This document shows, piece after piece, positions 12,160 through 21,817 of a stretch of DNA of 64,000 nt (positions are counted from its first letter, which is position 1; each line of letters starts with the position of its first letter). Made by a program: the position numbers and the translations under genes. Under the pieces are notes generated by a model that saw nothing but the letters and a program-made list of their open reading frames with translations, had not been told where the DNA came from and made no database searches. The stretch is taken from contig NW_026570315.1 of NCBI RefSeq assembly GCF_019649055.1, forward strand, positions 186,001-250,000, given 5' to 3'. Origin of the DNA: Paramacrobiotus metropolitanus (lineage: Eukaryota > Tardigrada > Eutardigrada > Parachela > Macrobiotidae).

Positions 12160-12565
12160 GATCGAAACAGTTGCGGACAATTTCCCTAAGTACTTCGTCG
12201 AACTCACAAAGGCTGTCTCGTACTTCGAAAGTTGGACAACACCGCAGCAGGTGAATAACTTTCGGTGCACAGAGACTGCATTTTAGGAGAAAGTAGGCTT
12301 GGTGCTTGGGTAAAAGCTCGAGACGGCTGGCTCTAAGGCGCATTACTTCTGCCTTATGTTGCATCGCAATTTTTCCTTCAAAAGTGGGGCCCTGAGTAAA
12401 CACAGATTTTCTGGTGTGGTTACCGTAACTGGTGGAAACCGACTAAGGAATGTACTGGCAGCAGCATCCTGATCATCTGTGCTACCTTCACTAACAAAAA
12501 TTTCGCATTTCGCCATGTTGACACTTAGACCAATAGCGCGTGCGGCACCGATGATGGTCTGGAAT
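12160..12565 (-). other. Inverted internal block of copy B
   Basis: Between the active-site block (ending near 12,160 on the plus strand) and the plus-strand frame resuming near 12,566, the missing thumb coding sequence is present on the opposite strand. On the minus strand one reads GLSVNMAKCEIFVSEG near 12,510 and RLELLPKHQAYFLL near 12,310, matching copy A at GLELNLLKCEFFIFGG and KLSILPAHQAYFLL. Both ends of the block abut the positions at which the plus-strand reading stops and restarts, so this is a clean inversion of about 400 bp and not a separate insertion. Confidence 0.8.
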
Positions 12566-13761
12566 CGCTACAGTCTATATGTAATGTCCGCATGAACCCA
12601 TCTGCGTGGCGTCAGGGTTCCTTGCCAGTGCGTTGTGGTGGATTAGGCATCCGACGGGTAGAATCATCACTGCCGGCTTATCTAGCCTCGATTCACGCTA
12701 CCCAGAGCCTCGTGTCTAAACTACTGCCGCACTCAACGGGAGTCGATGCAATAAACCACATTACGCTTTGGAGCTATCTTTCCGACGACGCATCACCGCC
12801 TCTCGCCGAAAGCAAACACCTGCAACGTGCATGGGATACGCCATACTGCCTAGCAGAGCAGGCAACCTTGCTGTACGAGGCTTCTAATACCACGAACAAG
12901 GCACGACTACTTGCGACTTCTACACCAGAGTCAGATGTTTGGACACAAGCTCTCCCCTCATCGTCAATCGGCAACTTACTTGACGACGAATCCTTCCGCA
13001 TTACCGTCGCTATTCGACTAGGTGCACCTGCATCTGCCGAGCACCAGTGTAGGTGTGGTGCCGAAGTCGCTACTGACGGCCACCATGGATTGAGTTGCAA
13101 ATTTTCTGCTGGAAGACTGCCCAGACACTACTGCATTAATGATATTCTGCGACGGGCTCTGGTTTCAGCAGGCATCCCGGCGCGAACGGAGCCTAGAGGC
13201 ATGCACCACGATAACGACACACGTCCAGATGGTGTTACCACTTTTCCCTGGGCCAGAGGGCTGTGTTTGGCGTGGGATGTAACCGTTGTCGACACCGTTG
13301 CTCTGTCTTACTTGGATCACACCAGCGTAAAAGCCGGAGCGGCAGCCGACCAGGCCGAAGCCGATAAAGTGAGAAAATACAACTTCCTGTCAGGACGGTA
13401 TGAGTTTGCCGCCGTCGGATTCGAGACTTTCGGAAGTTTTGGTACATCAGCTAAAAAGCTGCTTAAAGAGGTCGGAAAGAGGATCGAGCTACAAACAGGC
13501 GAGATTCGCAGCCACGAATTTTTGAGGCAGAATATTTCTTTAGCAGTTCAAAGGGGTAATGCCGCTTCTGTTATGGGCACCGCAGAAAATGTTGTTTTGT
13601 TTAAGTGGAACTAACTCTTGATATTGTTATCGTGCTATTGAAATTAAAGTCTTCTGGTATAAGGCTTTTAGAGACTGCGTTCTGAAACGGCAAATTGTTG
13701 TGCTAACGGCTTTTCCGCCGGCAAAGGCAAAGGTAAAGTTGAAACGGCAAACTAAAACGGC

Positions 13762-13765
13762 AAAG
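13762..13765. repeat. Target-site duplication AAAG (left)
   Basis: AAAG directly precedes the left LTR (TGTGACAG...) and is repeated at 41,548-41,551 directly after the right LTR. A 4-bp duplication is within the range made by retroviral-type integrases. Confidence 0.75.
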
Positions 13766-14180
13766 TGTGACAGCTGGCGAACAAAGGCTCACGAGTGTGA
13801 GAACAATGGCTTTATTGAGGAATCAATAATGCAAGGAACCAAAACACAAAGCACGTGAAGGCTCGATAAGCGTATGCTAGTGTACAGCACAGCGTGAGAA
13901 TGATTACTGATCATGAACAAGCGGCATATCGAGCCGTAACATAGAAAAGCCTAATGCGGCACTGGGCAGATCCAACACGAGCGAATGGCGAACGCTGATT
14001 GGCCGAGACGTCAAGCCGTAGGTGTGGCAAGGCGGAGTCGAGGCCAGTGATTCGGCGTCGACTGAGCGAGTGCGTGCAGGCGTGAGTGTGTGCGATATTG
14101 TGCACCACTGAGCCATGCACCGGAAGCGGGACTGTCGCTAGCTGCCATACTCGTAGGCTGCCATAGCGACTGGCCCAACA
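13766..14180 (-). repeat. 3' LTR of the giant element
   Basis: 415 bp, beginning TGTGACAG and ending CCCAACA on the plus strand. It matches the copy at 41,133-41,547 with only about four substitutions that I can see (for example ggaaccaaaa against ggaacgaaaa, and ccgtaggtg against ccgtaagtg). On the sense strand it carries a polyadenylation signal AATAAA (plus-strand tttatt at 13,811-13,816). Confidence 0.9.
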
Positions 14181-15672
14181 TGCCTCTAGGCGGGAGTCCG
14201 AGCCCCTCCGAAGGACCCGACTCCTACCGTCCCAGTGCCCGCTCCGCACACGACCCTATTGGGGTCGGTGGCATCGCCTCGGGGGTGTCCAGTGTGGGTC
14301 TTCACGGCACCGCGCTCTCCTCCGGACCCGTGGTGGCGAAACAACTCACGGCAGAAATCCGAAGGTCGGTCGGTGTTGTAGCTGGACCGGTGTAGGCTTC
14401 TGTTGATGATGGTCCGTAACGGCGAAAAGTAAAAAAATAGGGTTAATCAATCTTCTCTCTCTCTCGCGTTAATAGTAAAAACATCACAATTCCTGGTGAG
14501 CAGGTTAATAAAAGAGATCTGCTACAGATCTAATAAAATGAGAACATCATTCCGAGTAAAAAAAGTAAACTCAAAGTCTTTGGTCCGGGACTTTAGTCCG
14601 GGTGCTCATTCCGACTAGAGCTGATCCGTACACAGGGGCACCAGTCCACTGGATGTCCGGTCATCCGGGTTCGAGGCATCAGTTCTCGAGATACCCGGTG
14701 TTTCCGGTTCAATTCACCGAGGGTCGGGTAAGAAACAGGCTCGAAACTTACTTCCGACCAAATGACTTCGGGTTTGACATGGATCTCCACAAACCGGGTG
14801 AGAAACGGGCATGGAACTCACATTCCGACCGGGGATCCTCCGGTTAAAGTTGAATAGAACCAGCGTTGCCGGGGTTCGTACGGTAAGGTGAATGGAGAGG
14901 CACCGTCGCAGTACGCGAAGCCGTAAGGCTCCCTCTCTAGGTTAGGACAAGACCTATTGGGTCTTCTTACAGGGGAATCTTCCGGTAAAGTACCGGTTTT
15001 CCGGGATTTCATCCGGACAAAAACCGTAATTTCGCGTCCTGTTGCCTATTGGGCAACCTGGACCGGTTAATGTCAGGGTTTAAGGGTCTGAGCCGGGGTA
15101 GCCTCGATACACGAGGGTCAGCCTCGGTCAGAAATTTTAAGTCCTTTCGCAGCCTCGGTTAATGAGGTAAAGTCCGATGGGATCCTTGGCTGCTTTGGTA
15201 GATCGTGGTTACGCGATGTCCTGGGTAACCTGTCCGGGCAAAAACCCTGTTACGGTCCTCTGTCGCCTATTGGGCAACATCGGGAGGGTTGATGCCGGAC
15301 TTTGACGTCGAATCCAGGGTCCAAGGGTTGAATCCGAGGGTGGCCCCGGTTTTGAAGGGAAAAATTCTAAGTCCACTGGCAGCCTCTGGTATAAGCTCTA
15401 AGTCCGATGGCAAGCCTTAGTTGATGGTCTGTCGAAGGTTCCATCCGGGCAAAACCCTCTAAGTGACCCTCTAGCACCTATTGGGCACTGAGGATAGGGT
15501 TGCTACCGGGATGTAAGGCCTCTGGGCAGGATCCGAGCCCTGTTGATCCGGTAAAAGATGTCTCTGGGCGGGGGTCCAAGCCCCTGTGGGTTTAATGATG
15601 AGCCTCTGGGCTGTGGGAATCCGATTCTGGCCCCTGTTGGTTCGGGGGTTCCTATTGGGAACCGACCGAAAC

Positions 15673-15703
15673 TGGCCCAACATGCTCTGGTGGGAGTCCG
15701 ACC
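15673..15703 (-). repeat. Internal copy of the 3' LTR/internal junction
   Basis: On the plus strand actggcccaacatgctctgg followed by tgggagtccg repeats the sequence at 14,169-14,200, which spans the end of the LTR (ggcccaaca) and the adjoining internal DNA (tgcctctaggcgggagtccg). So the first dozen bases of U3 plus the upstream priming-site region also exist 1.5 kb inside the element. Confidence 0.7.
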
Positions 15704-15925
15704 TCCATGGTCGGTGATGCCGGGAGTCTTCACCGGGCGACTAGCAAAAAGCGTGCAGAAAGAGGCTTTCCTGCGGCTGTATCAGACCTAATTGGGTCTA
15801 AGCCGCGAGGTAGGCACTCTAAGGTTGTAAAGACGGGGTCCATTCTGGTCCGCCCTTCTGGTTTACCGCGAGCTGCTAAGCTGTGCTAGAGACCTATTGG
15901 GTCTCTGCAAGCAGCGTCGAGGTAG

Positions 15926-15946
15926 AGATCGTGGTTGGCGCGATCT
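15926..15946. repeat. CAGATCG-type hairpin, copy 1
   Basis: AGATCG and CGATCT form a perfect 6-bp stem around tggttggcg. The shared loop start TGGTT links it to the copies at about 15,202, 16,088, 16,287 and 16,534. Confidence 0.6.
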
Positions 15947-16087
15947 GCGAGGTGGTTGAGGTTGCCGGCGATCTGCGGGGCCTCTAGCTGTATCCCTTAT
16001 TGAGGGTCCAGCTCGTAGCAAGATCGTGGTTACTCGCGGTCTGCGGGGCGTACTATTGTATCCCTTATTGAGGGTCCAGCTAGTAGC

Positions 16088-16114
16088 CAGATCGTGGTTA
16101 GGGGCTGCGATCTG
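16088..16114. repeat. CAGATCG-type hairpin, copy 2
   Basis: CAGATCG and CGATCTG form a perfect 7-bp stem around tggttaggggctg. It is the best example of the second hairpin family in the non-coding tail; related copies are imperfect at 16,287-16,312 (one mismatch) and 16,534-16,557. Confidence 0.65.
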
Positions 16115-16594
16115 CAGTTCCTTCGCTGAGATATCCACGGACAGCCGTGCTTATGGCTGACTCTGTGACTTTCTTCGGTAGCAGAAGTGGTTAGATGCCG
16201 CGGTCTGCGGGCTTAGGCTAAAGGCTCCGTTCTGGGCTGGTGATGGTAGCCGATCATGGCTAAGCCTACAGTCTGTGGCTCCAAAGCAGAACGTGGTTAG
16301 GGGCACGATCTGTGCCGGGGGTTAAAGGTAGCCGGAGGATCCGAGCCTTTTGACGGATTCTGTCCGGGGGAAACCTCGGAAGACATACCGGTACGGTGCA
16401 TCCACTGAAATTCTGACGGGTGCACCCGTGATTACCGGGTCAATCCGGGGAATCCGTTCCGTAGGGTTCGTTTAGGCTTAGTACAGGGATGGGCTAACCC
16501 TACGTATCCCTTATTGAGGGTTCGTATGGGTAGCAGATGTGGTTACCCTGCGATCTGTGGGATTTTTCAGGTTTTGTCCGGGTAAAGTTCGTCA

Positions 16595-16613
16595 ACATCC
16601 CTATTGGGGATGT
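16595..16613. repeat. TATTG-loop hairpin, perfect 7-bp stem
   Basis: ACATCCC-TATTG-GGGATGT. A second copy at 16,644-16,668 has an inner ACCC/GGGT stem and an outer AGCC/GGCT stem separated by a 2x2 internal loop, showing that pairing extends beyond the core. Confidence 0.8.
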
Positions 16614-16679
16614 CGTCATGTCCATTTGACCGGTTTTACGGTAAGCCTAACCCTATTGGGGTCCGGCTAACGGTCTTCT

Positions 16680-17909
16680 TCATTCTAAGTCCCCGACGAC
16701 CGGGGCTCCACCACCGAAGTGGGATCCTTCCGAGTCGTCGTCCTTGTCCGGGCCGCGTTGATTCGGCTGGTTTGAGGATTCAGCCTCCTGGGTGCAGGTC
16801 GATTGGGGATCCGGGGTCTCCTGACCCGATTTTCCGGCTTTCACTCGGCGTGCTTCCCGGCGGCGGCGATTTCTGCCGGATGATGATGATCCGAGCCACA
16901 TGTCATACCGGTAGTATGACTTGCCTTCGGGCATCGGTGGTGATGTAAACCCTGGTGGCAAGTGGCGATTGCATCTGCACCATTCCGAGAGGGTCGAAGC
17001 CTCATCGACGTCGATCGTTTCGTCCGGATAATACTGGTACTCCTTCTGCCAGCGTTCCGCCGTCATCAGGAAGTCCCGAAGCCACAATCCGACTACTGCG
17101 TCTCGCATCGGCGTGCTGAGCAAGGCTACCGTGGTCAGCAGCCGGGGTGGAATGTTGTTGTTCCGGTACGCACAGTATAGAGTGTAGTTGCTATGATGGT
17201 GGCCAAGCCGGGCCGCGAAGATCAGTCGCTGAGCCGTCAGGAAGGCCAATGGGGCATCTCCTTGAGCCTGTGGTTCCGCGGCTCCAAGGTATTCGGGGAT
17301 ATTCCGGGATGCTCGGGCTGCGGTGACTACCATGGCTGCTTGTGCCTCTGGCAGCACAAACTGCGCAACCCATTCTGTGTGGTCCGTGATCTCGCGTCCG
17401 TCCGAGTATATCGGAAGTTGGCTCAGCTGAGACCAATCGGGTCGATCCAGTGATGTGGCCAAAGTGGCCGGGTCAGTAGAGCTGGGCAGGCCGTTGTTCC
17501 GGAAGTGCGGAAAGCCGATGCCGTACGCCAAGCGGTCAATCATCTGAAAGTCTTCCGGCCACTGACGATGTTCAAACATCTGCTGGTAGCCGGAGTTACC
17601 GAGGAACTGTCGTAGGCCGTTCATCATGTTCCAGACTTGGGTCCGACGATCCTCTCGGTACCGCATGGTGGCCATGACGTAGTCCGTCCGTTCTGTCGGG
17701 TGTGGGGCCTCGACCGCGATGCCCTGTCGGCGTGCATGGTCGTACCGAGGGTCATGCTGGCCTGGCACCTCCACGTCAAGTATCGGATACTGAGGTACCG
17801 GTAACTCGTCCGGGGCCATCACTTGTGGGTCCGGTCTCGAGGTCGGTGCCGGGTGTCGGGTCGCAGGTTGGGTGAAACTCCGACGGGATTTGGTGTTAGA
17901 GTTCACCAC
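16680..17909 (-). CDS. Giant-element 3' ORF, unknown function (409 codons)
   Basis: The frame opens right after the stop of the preceding ORF (TAG at about 17,912) and begins with GTG in that frame; no nearby ATG start is available upstream, so the true start is uncertain or supplied by splicing or reinitiation. Residues 1-60 are Pro/Arg-rich and disordered; residues 70-320 look like a mixed helical globular domain (for example WPEDFQMIDRLAYGIGFPHF and RDFLMTAERWQKEYQYYPDE) with WCRC as the only Cys pair; the C-terminus is basic (RNRRRREARRVKAGK) then acidic. No transmembrane segment or signal peptide is seen, so it is not an obvious envelope. No family recognised. Confidence 0.6.
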   Translation of the reverse strand: MVNSNTKSRRSFTQPATRHPAPTSRPDPQVMAPDELPVPQYPILDVEVPGQHDPRYDHARRQGIAVEAPHPTERTDYVMATMRYREDRRTQVWNMMNGLRQFLGNSGYQQMFEHRQWPEDFQMIDRLAYGIGFPHFRNNGLPSSTDPATLATSLDRPDWSQLSQLPIYSDGREITDHTEWVAQFVLPEAQAAMVVTAARASRNIPEYLGAAEPQAQGDAPLAFLTAQRLIFAARLGHHHSNYTLYCAYRNNNIPPRLLTTVALLSTPMRDAVVGLWLRDFLMTAERWQKEYQYYPDETIDVDEASTLSEWCRCNRHLPPGFTSPPMPEGKSYYRYDMWLGSSSSGRNRRRREARRVKAGKSGQETPDPQSTCTQEAESSNQPNQRGPDKDDDSEGSHFGGGAPVVGDLE

Positions 17910-18960
17910 TAACCCTCCGTTATCCTCTGATCCGGATCGTTTGCCGGGGAAGGTCGGGTTCGATCCTTCGAGGCTCGGTCAGCCGGGGTAAGGCCGGTGG
18001 GAGCTCTGTTCTGGCTCTCCAACTTCCGACGCAGGTCGCCCTCCAGCCGGTGACGTAAGTCACCAGGAGCCAAGTCCGCTATGCTCTGACTTCTTCGGTT
18101 GGACGGGGTGGACCCTGTTGGGGTCACTGCCACCGTCCCTAGCTGATCAGCCGAGCGAACTACCGGTTGAGCCGGGGGTTGAGGTAAGCCACTCACTTGC
18201 GGGGCTACCGGCTGCTGTTCCGGTTGAGCCTGCGGTATTGCCGCAGAGGCTTGCGGTTGTGGTGAATGGATAATCTGGGCCATATATTGCCGGCCGTCTG
18301 GTCCGATAAGTGTCACGGTGGCTCCTTGAAGGGGGATAGAGTTCGCAGCGAGCGCGTCAGCTACCACCGACACCATGCCTCCATCTGCGTTTAGTACATT
18401 TGACAGTGCGGTGAAGGGTTCGGTGGGCTCATCCGGGAACCTTTTGGGTTCCACTGCAAGCCTGCCGGGCGGAATCGTTGGAGGTGGGATGTTCTCCCGG
18501 TTCATCCGCTTCTCATGCCCGCGCTGTCTGCAGGCAATCTCCCGGTCAGCTGCCACTATTTCCCGTCGCTCTTCTTCGCGCTCAGTCTCTCGGCGTGCTT
18601 CACGGGCTTCGACCAGCCGAGGGTTGTCCGGGACCGGTGGGGTGTTCCGCCATCCGGGTTCCTGTCGGACCCGGCGATGGCGCTGCATGTCCCACAGGTG
18701 AAGTATCTCCTGTGAGCGCAGCTGGTCCAGGAGCCGGCTAGAGCTAACCAGGTGAAGGTACGCGCTCAGGTTTCCGGTAACGACTTGAAGGTATAGGGCC
18801 ACAGCGTGTTCTCGACGGTCAGCCCTACTGTCCGGAGCTTGCTTGTTCAGGTTCCGTAGCAAGCAGTCCGCGCAAGGTAAGTGGGTCCGCGGTGAGTCGT
18901 TGTTGGCTCGGCACGTCTGGCACTCCGGGTTATAGGCTTCCCTCCGGGGCTGTGGCTGGG
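17909..18960 (-). CDS. Giant-element 3' ORF with CX2C-X12-CX2C finger
   Basis: The open frame reaches up to a TGA at about 18,960, with no ATG before the first recognisable residues, which begin with Gln/Pro-rich sequence and then CQTC, 12 residues, CADC: a small treble-clef or ribbon-like zinc site. A Leu-rich helical stretch follows (VALYLQVVTGNLSAYLHLVS), then a charged coiled coil (EAREARRETEREEERREIVA) and a disordered Pro/Gln-rich part with a basic end. A possible splice acceptor, tttgacaacag, lies just inside the 5' end of the frame, so the ORF may be an exon. The stop at about 17,912 abuts the next ORF. Function unknown; a nucleic-acid-binding role is an inference from the finger. Confidence 0.55.
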
Positions 18961-19186
18961 GCTGTTGTCAAACTTAAATTTTATTAAGTTATTTTTAAGC
19001 CTTTTGGGCCTTACGTAAACCTATTGGGTTCTACGTTTTAGGATTAGACAAGTACAACGGTCGGGTGCGGTCGGTTCTCTTCCGTTCCAAGGTTGTTTCC
19101 TTCAAGCCTATTGGGCTCAAAGACTTCCCGTTGCAGAGGCTAGCTACCCTCGCCTATTGGGCAAGGAGCCTCGGATGACTCCACTT
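18961..19186. other. Short spacer with paired hairpins
   Basis: Non-coding spacer between two 3' ORFs. It holds hairpins of the TATTG family at 19,013-19,036 (inner AACC/GGTT, outer ACGTA/TACGT with a one-base bulge), 19,105-19,117 (AGCC/GGCT) and 19,149-19,165. A TTTTG-loop relative lies near 18,997. Confidence 0.6.
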
Positions 19187-21817
19187 TCAGGTTGCTTTCC
19201 GGGTTTCATCCGGCAAATCAGCCGGATTGATGGATTTCGCCCGTGCTAACCGTTTCTTGGACTCTTCTGCCCGGGCAGCCCGGGTAAGAGCCTTAGTTGG
19301 GCTCTCCGAGCTTGACCGGGTCTTAGGCAGGTATTGGCCGAAGTCCATAGGTAGGTGGAAGACGGAGAAGCGCTGCGTGGGCGTCTTGTAGGCCTCACTC
19401 ATTCCGAGGGTTTTCTGCTTGCAGGCCTGTACCAGGACATACTCCAGTTCGTCCGCAAGGTGGTACAGGTTGCTCTCCTTCCTTCGGATCGGCCGATACC
19501 GATCATCTTCCAGTTGAGGTCTGGCGGACATCAGGATGAACTCGAACCGACCAATTAGGTGGCTCAAGATCTCTCGGCGGGTCAATCCGTCTGGGTGTCG
19601 ATCCGTCCGCAGGCAGGCAATGACCGCGTCACGCCATCCAAGGTACGTCCGAGGTGCTGGGTCTTGCTCCTCCCTCGGGAAGACGTAGTATGGCCTCCCG
19701 GTATGGGTGTAAACTCGAAGGATGGCTCCCGTTTCGTAAGCCAACCGATAGTATTCCTTGATTCTGTCGAGGTCGAGGTCGAACCAACTTCCGTCCTTGT
19801 CGACACGCCAATGCTTCAACAGCTGATACGCTAAGTCCGGGGTTGCGTACAGTGGGCCGGACCAAGACAGCGCTTTGAGTGCAGCGTGTACGTGCACCCA
19901 GCCTTCATCGGTGTCGGCGATCCTAGGCTTAAACTTTGGTTTAGCCGCTCGCATCGTGGCTGGCTGCTTTGACCGTGGTGGAACCCGTAGACGGGATCTC
20001 ACGCGGTAACACCTGCGCTGTGTCTTCGTGCCACACCATAAGAAGTATATCTCTCGGTGGGCTGGGTGTCCGTTCCCATAGACCTTGCTGGTGGGGTGGA
20101 CCCGAGACTCGCTGGTGGGAAGAAGGGGCACCCTGGCCGACGTCTTCACCATCCATCGGGTCATCTTGGTTTTCCGCCGGTGGATCTTCGGCTTGGTCCG
20201 GGTCCTCCGGGTTAGGGTCCTGGGGTGCCGCTGTTGGCTGCTTCCCTTGATCTTCATCATCATCATCATCTTCGTCGTCTGATTTGCCGGATTTGTCGGA
20301 GTCTTGTTCCGACTCGGCATCATCAGGATCTTCTTCCTCTTCCGGGGAAGGGTCTTCTTCCCCCTCCAAGGAATGCGCATTCCGGGATGTCCGACCCTTG
20401 TCCTTGGACTTCTTAGGTGCAGATTGGCCCCTTTTTGAGGTTCCTGGCTGCGAAGTCGACAAGTCCATCGGGGAGGTAGGCTGCGATGCTGGGGGAGCTG
20501 ACTGTGTGTCCTTGATGAACTTGCCCTTCTGTCCCGCACCGCATGCTTGAATACTTTGTTGGCTGATTCCCGGGCCGAGGGTTCCATCATTTCGTAGACC
20601 CTCGAGTCCCCGGGTGCCCTGGGTCGGTCGTGGGGGAATCTGCTACCCGCCGAGGCCGCCGTTGATCTGGCGAGTTCAAGCCAGACATTTGCCTGGGCCG
20701 GCCGTGATCCTGGTGCCTTAGGTTGAGGGTCGACTCCGGCCGCGTCCCTGTTCTTGTTGTGGACGTACGAGATCCGGAGCTTCAATTCCTTTCGTTTCGA
20801 CAGGGGGATGAATTCGGGGACAGTGTACCGTAGGTTCTGTCCGCGCTGCGCATTGGTGGTTTGCAGCTCCCTATCTCTGACCATCTGGTGTAGAATTGGG
20901 GCAATCTTCGTCTGGATCGTTTCAATCTCGGCTTCGCCTTTAGGCTTATCCCCGTAGGTGTACATTACGTTAAGGAACCGAGCGATCTGAAGTCGGGTTG
21001 AGCCTCTCGGGTTACGATAGTATCCGATAGCTCTGACGATCCTTTCGGGTATGGGTTCTTCCTGACGGAGCTTATTCGGTGGTTTGGGGAAGATCAGCTC
21101 TACCATGGTGTCCCATGACCGGTGGAGTATGAGAGCCAAGGCTTCGTCCTGTATCCAGGCGATGATCTTCGGCATGAACTGCTTGGTTAGGAAGTGTCCC
21201 TTCTTCACCTGGTACATCTCCGTCAATTTGGTTACCAGTTCCTGGTAGACGTCCCTTCTCTGCATATCAGCAGTGGTGATCATGCGCCGGACGTCTTGAT
21301 TAAAAGGGGCTTTAGGGAAGGAGGGTTCAGGCTCCGAAGGTTGTCTGTCCGGCAGCCTATCTCGGATATTATCCGGGGCTGGTAAGTCAGACTGGTCGGT
21401 GTCCGCGTCGTAGTCCCAGAGTTCTTCGTCGGGACCCTCGGCTAGATGTTCTGTGGACGCCACATCCATCCGGTCAGATTCATCTAGAGCCTTCGGAGGG
21501 GTTTCCGGTGAAGATGTTCTCATCTCCACCTCCTGAGGTTCTGATTCTTCCTTCGGTTCCGCCTTCTTGGCTTCCTTTCGGCCCTCTCTACGGTTAGAGT
21601 TGTCGATCATCCTCTGAAGCAGCGGGGTGCTTACGTCCAAGGGCTTTGGTTTGGCCTTGGGTGCCTCTATTGGAGGCTTCCCATCGGCCCATCGGCGAAT
21701 CTCGTCGACCCAAGCGTCAACACTCTGACCAGGCTTAAGTTTCGGCTTAGGCCCCCGGTTCTTGTCGGGTTCCTGCCGGCCTGATTCGGTATCTAATTCG
21801 CTGTCCGAGGATGACAT
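19187..21817 (-). CDS. Giant-element 3' ORF with predicted winged-helix domains (876 codons)
   Basis: Starts at ATG (MSSSDSELD) overlapping the end of the upstream ORF by 25 bp. The first 190 residues are acidic and disordered. Residues about 200-380 hold a helical domain followed by a segment with the pattern of an H15/winged-helix fold (STRLQIARFLNVMYTYGDKP to the strand-like NLRYTVP). Residues about 650-820 hold two more segments of winged-helix character (LKHWRVDKDGSW... TGRPYYVFP, and GLTRREILSHLIGRFEF...). Between about 20,550 and 19,960 the reading frame looks like the wrong one (Arg/Thr/Pro-rich) while the frame beside it encodes a normal acidic linker rich in Asp/Glu, so two compensating frameshifts are likely. 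No catalytic motif is seen; DNA or RNA binding is an inference. Confidence 0.55.
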   Translation of the reverse strand: MSSSDSELDTESGRQEPDKNRGPKPKLKPGQSVDAWVDEIRRWADGKPPIEAPKAKPKPLDVSTPLLQRMIDNSNRREGRKEAKKAEPKEESEPQEVEMRTSSPETPPKALDESDRMDVASTEHLAEGPDEELWDYDADTDQSDLPAPDNIRDRLPDRQPSEPEPSFPKAPFNQDVRRMITTADMQRRDVYQELVTKLTEMYQVKKGHFLTKQFMPKIIAWIQDEALALILHRSWDTMVELIFPKPPNKLRQEEPIPERIVRAIGYYRNPRGSTRLQIARFLNVMYTYGDKPKGEAEIETIQTKIAPILHQMVRDRELQTTNAQRGQNLRYTVPEFIPLSKRKELKLRISYVHNKNRDAAGVDPQPKAPGSRPAQANVWLELARSTAASAGSRFPHDRPRAPGDSRVYEMMEPSARESANKVFKHAVRDRRASSSRTHSQLPQHRSLPPRWTCRLRSQEPQKGANLHLRSPRTRVGHPGMRIPWRGKKTLPRKRKKILMMPSRNKTPTNPANQTTKMMMMMKIKGSSQQRHPRTLTRRTRTKPKIHRRKTKMTRWMVKTSARVPLLPTSESRVHPTSKVYGNGHPAHREIYFLWCGTKTQRRCYRVRSRLRVPPRSKQPATMRAAKPKFKPRIADTDEGWVHVHAALKALSWSGPLYATPDLAYQLLKHWRVDKDGSWFDLDLDRIKEYYRLAYETGAILRVYTHTGRPYYVFPREEQDPAPRTYLGWRDAVIACLRTDRHPDGLTRREILSHLIGRFEFILMSARPQLEDDRYRPIRRKESNLYHLADELEYVLVQACKQKTLGMSEAYKTPTQRFSVFHLPMDFGQYLPKTRSSSESPTKALTRAARAEESKKRLARAKSINPADLPDETRKAT

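Larger units (their letters stand above)
10700..13614 (+). pseudogene. Non-LTR retrotransposon, REL-endonuclease type (copy B), rearranged
   Basis: The N-terminal region (about 10,700-11,298, two frames) precedes an RT domain with PDGLLPQHLLDMM, LIALRKKDGGLRPIAIGNT, LGFGIKGGSEA, FKIDLRNAFN, HQGDPLGPLLFSL and the active-site block WFLDDGTMGG. From 12,592 to 13,614 a 340-codon frame carries the thumb end, a zinc-binding block CRCGAEVATDGHHGLSC and a restriction-like endonuclease core: RPDGVTTFPWARG followed by LAWDVTVVDT, with the family's P-D...D residues present. The gene ends with TAA at 13,614. Two rearrangements break it: a foreign segment at about 11,752-11,883 between RT motifs and an inverted block at about 12,160-12,565. 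It is homologous to copy A in opposite orientation; the two share obvious domains but are clearly diverged. Confidence 0.8.
14181..16679 (-). other. Structured, repeat-rich 3' non-coding region of the giant element
   Basis: No convincing coding frame lies here. Three diverged modules of about 210-220 bp recur, marked by cctattgggca at about 15,046, 15,267 and 15,477, together with phrases such as ccgggcaaaaaccct and aagtccgatgg. Two hairpin families are dense: the TATTG-loop hairpins (about a dozen copies) and a CAGATCG-TGGTTA family (15,200-16,560). A block resembling gcctctgggcgggggtccaa recurs near 14,183, 15,516, 15,560 and 15,688. The region is unlike an ordinary 3' UTR and looks selected for RNA or DNA structure. 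Confidence 0.65.

Noticed and set aside
14090-14395. Plus-strand ORF crossing the LTR boundary
   Set aside because: No homology, and it spans the end of the LTR and structured non-coding DNA; chance opening.
19941-20468. Separate 175-codon acidic ORF
   Set aside because: It is better explained as the true frame of part of the 876-codon ORF, reached by two compensating frameshifts, than as an overlapping gene.
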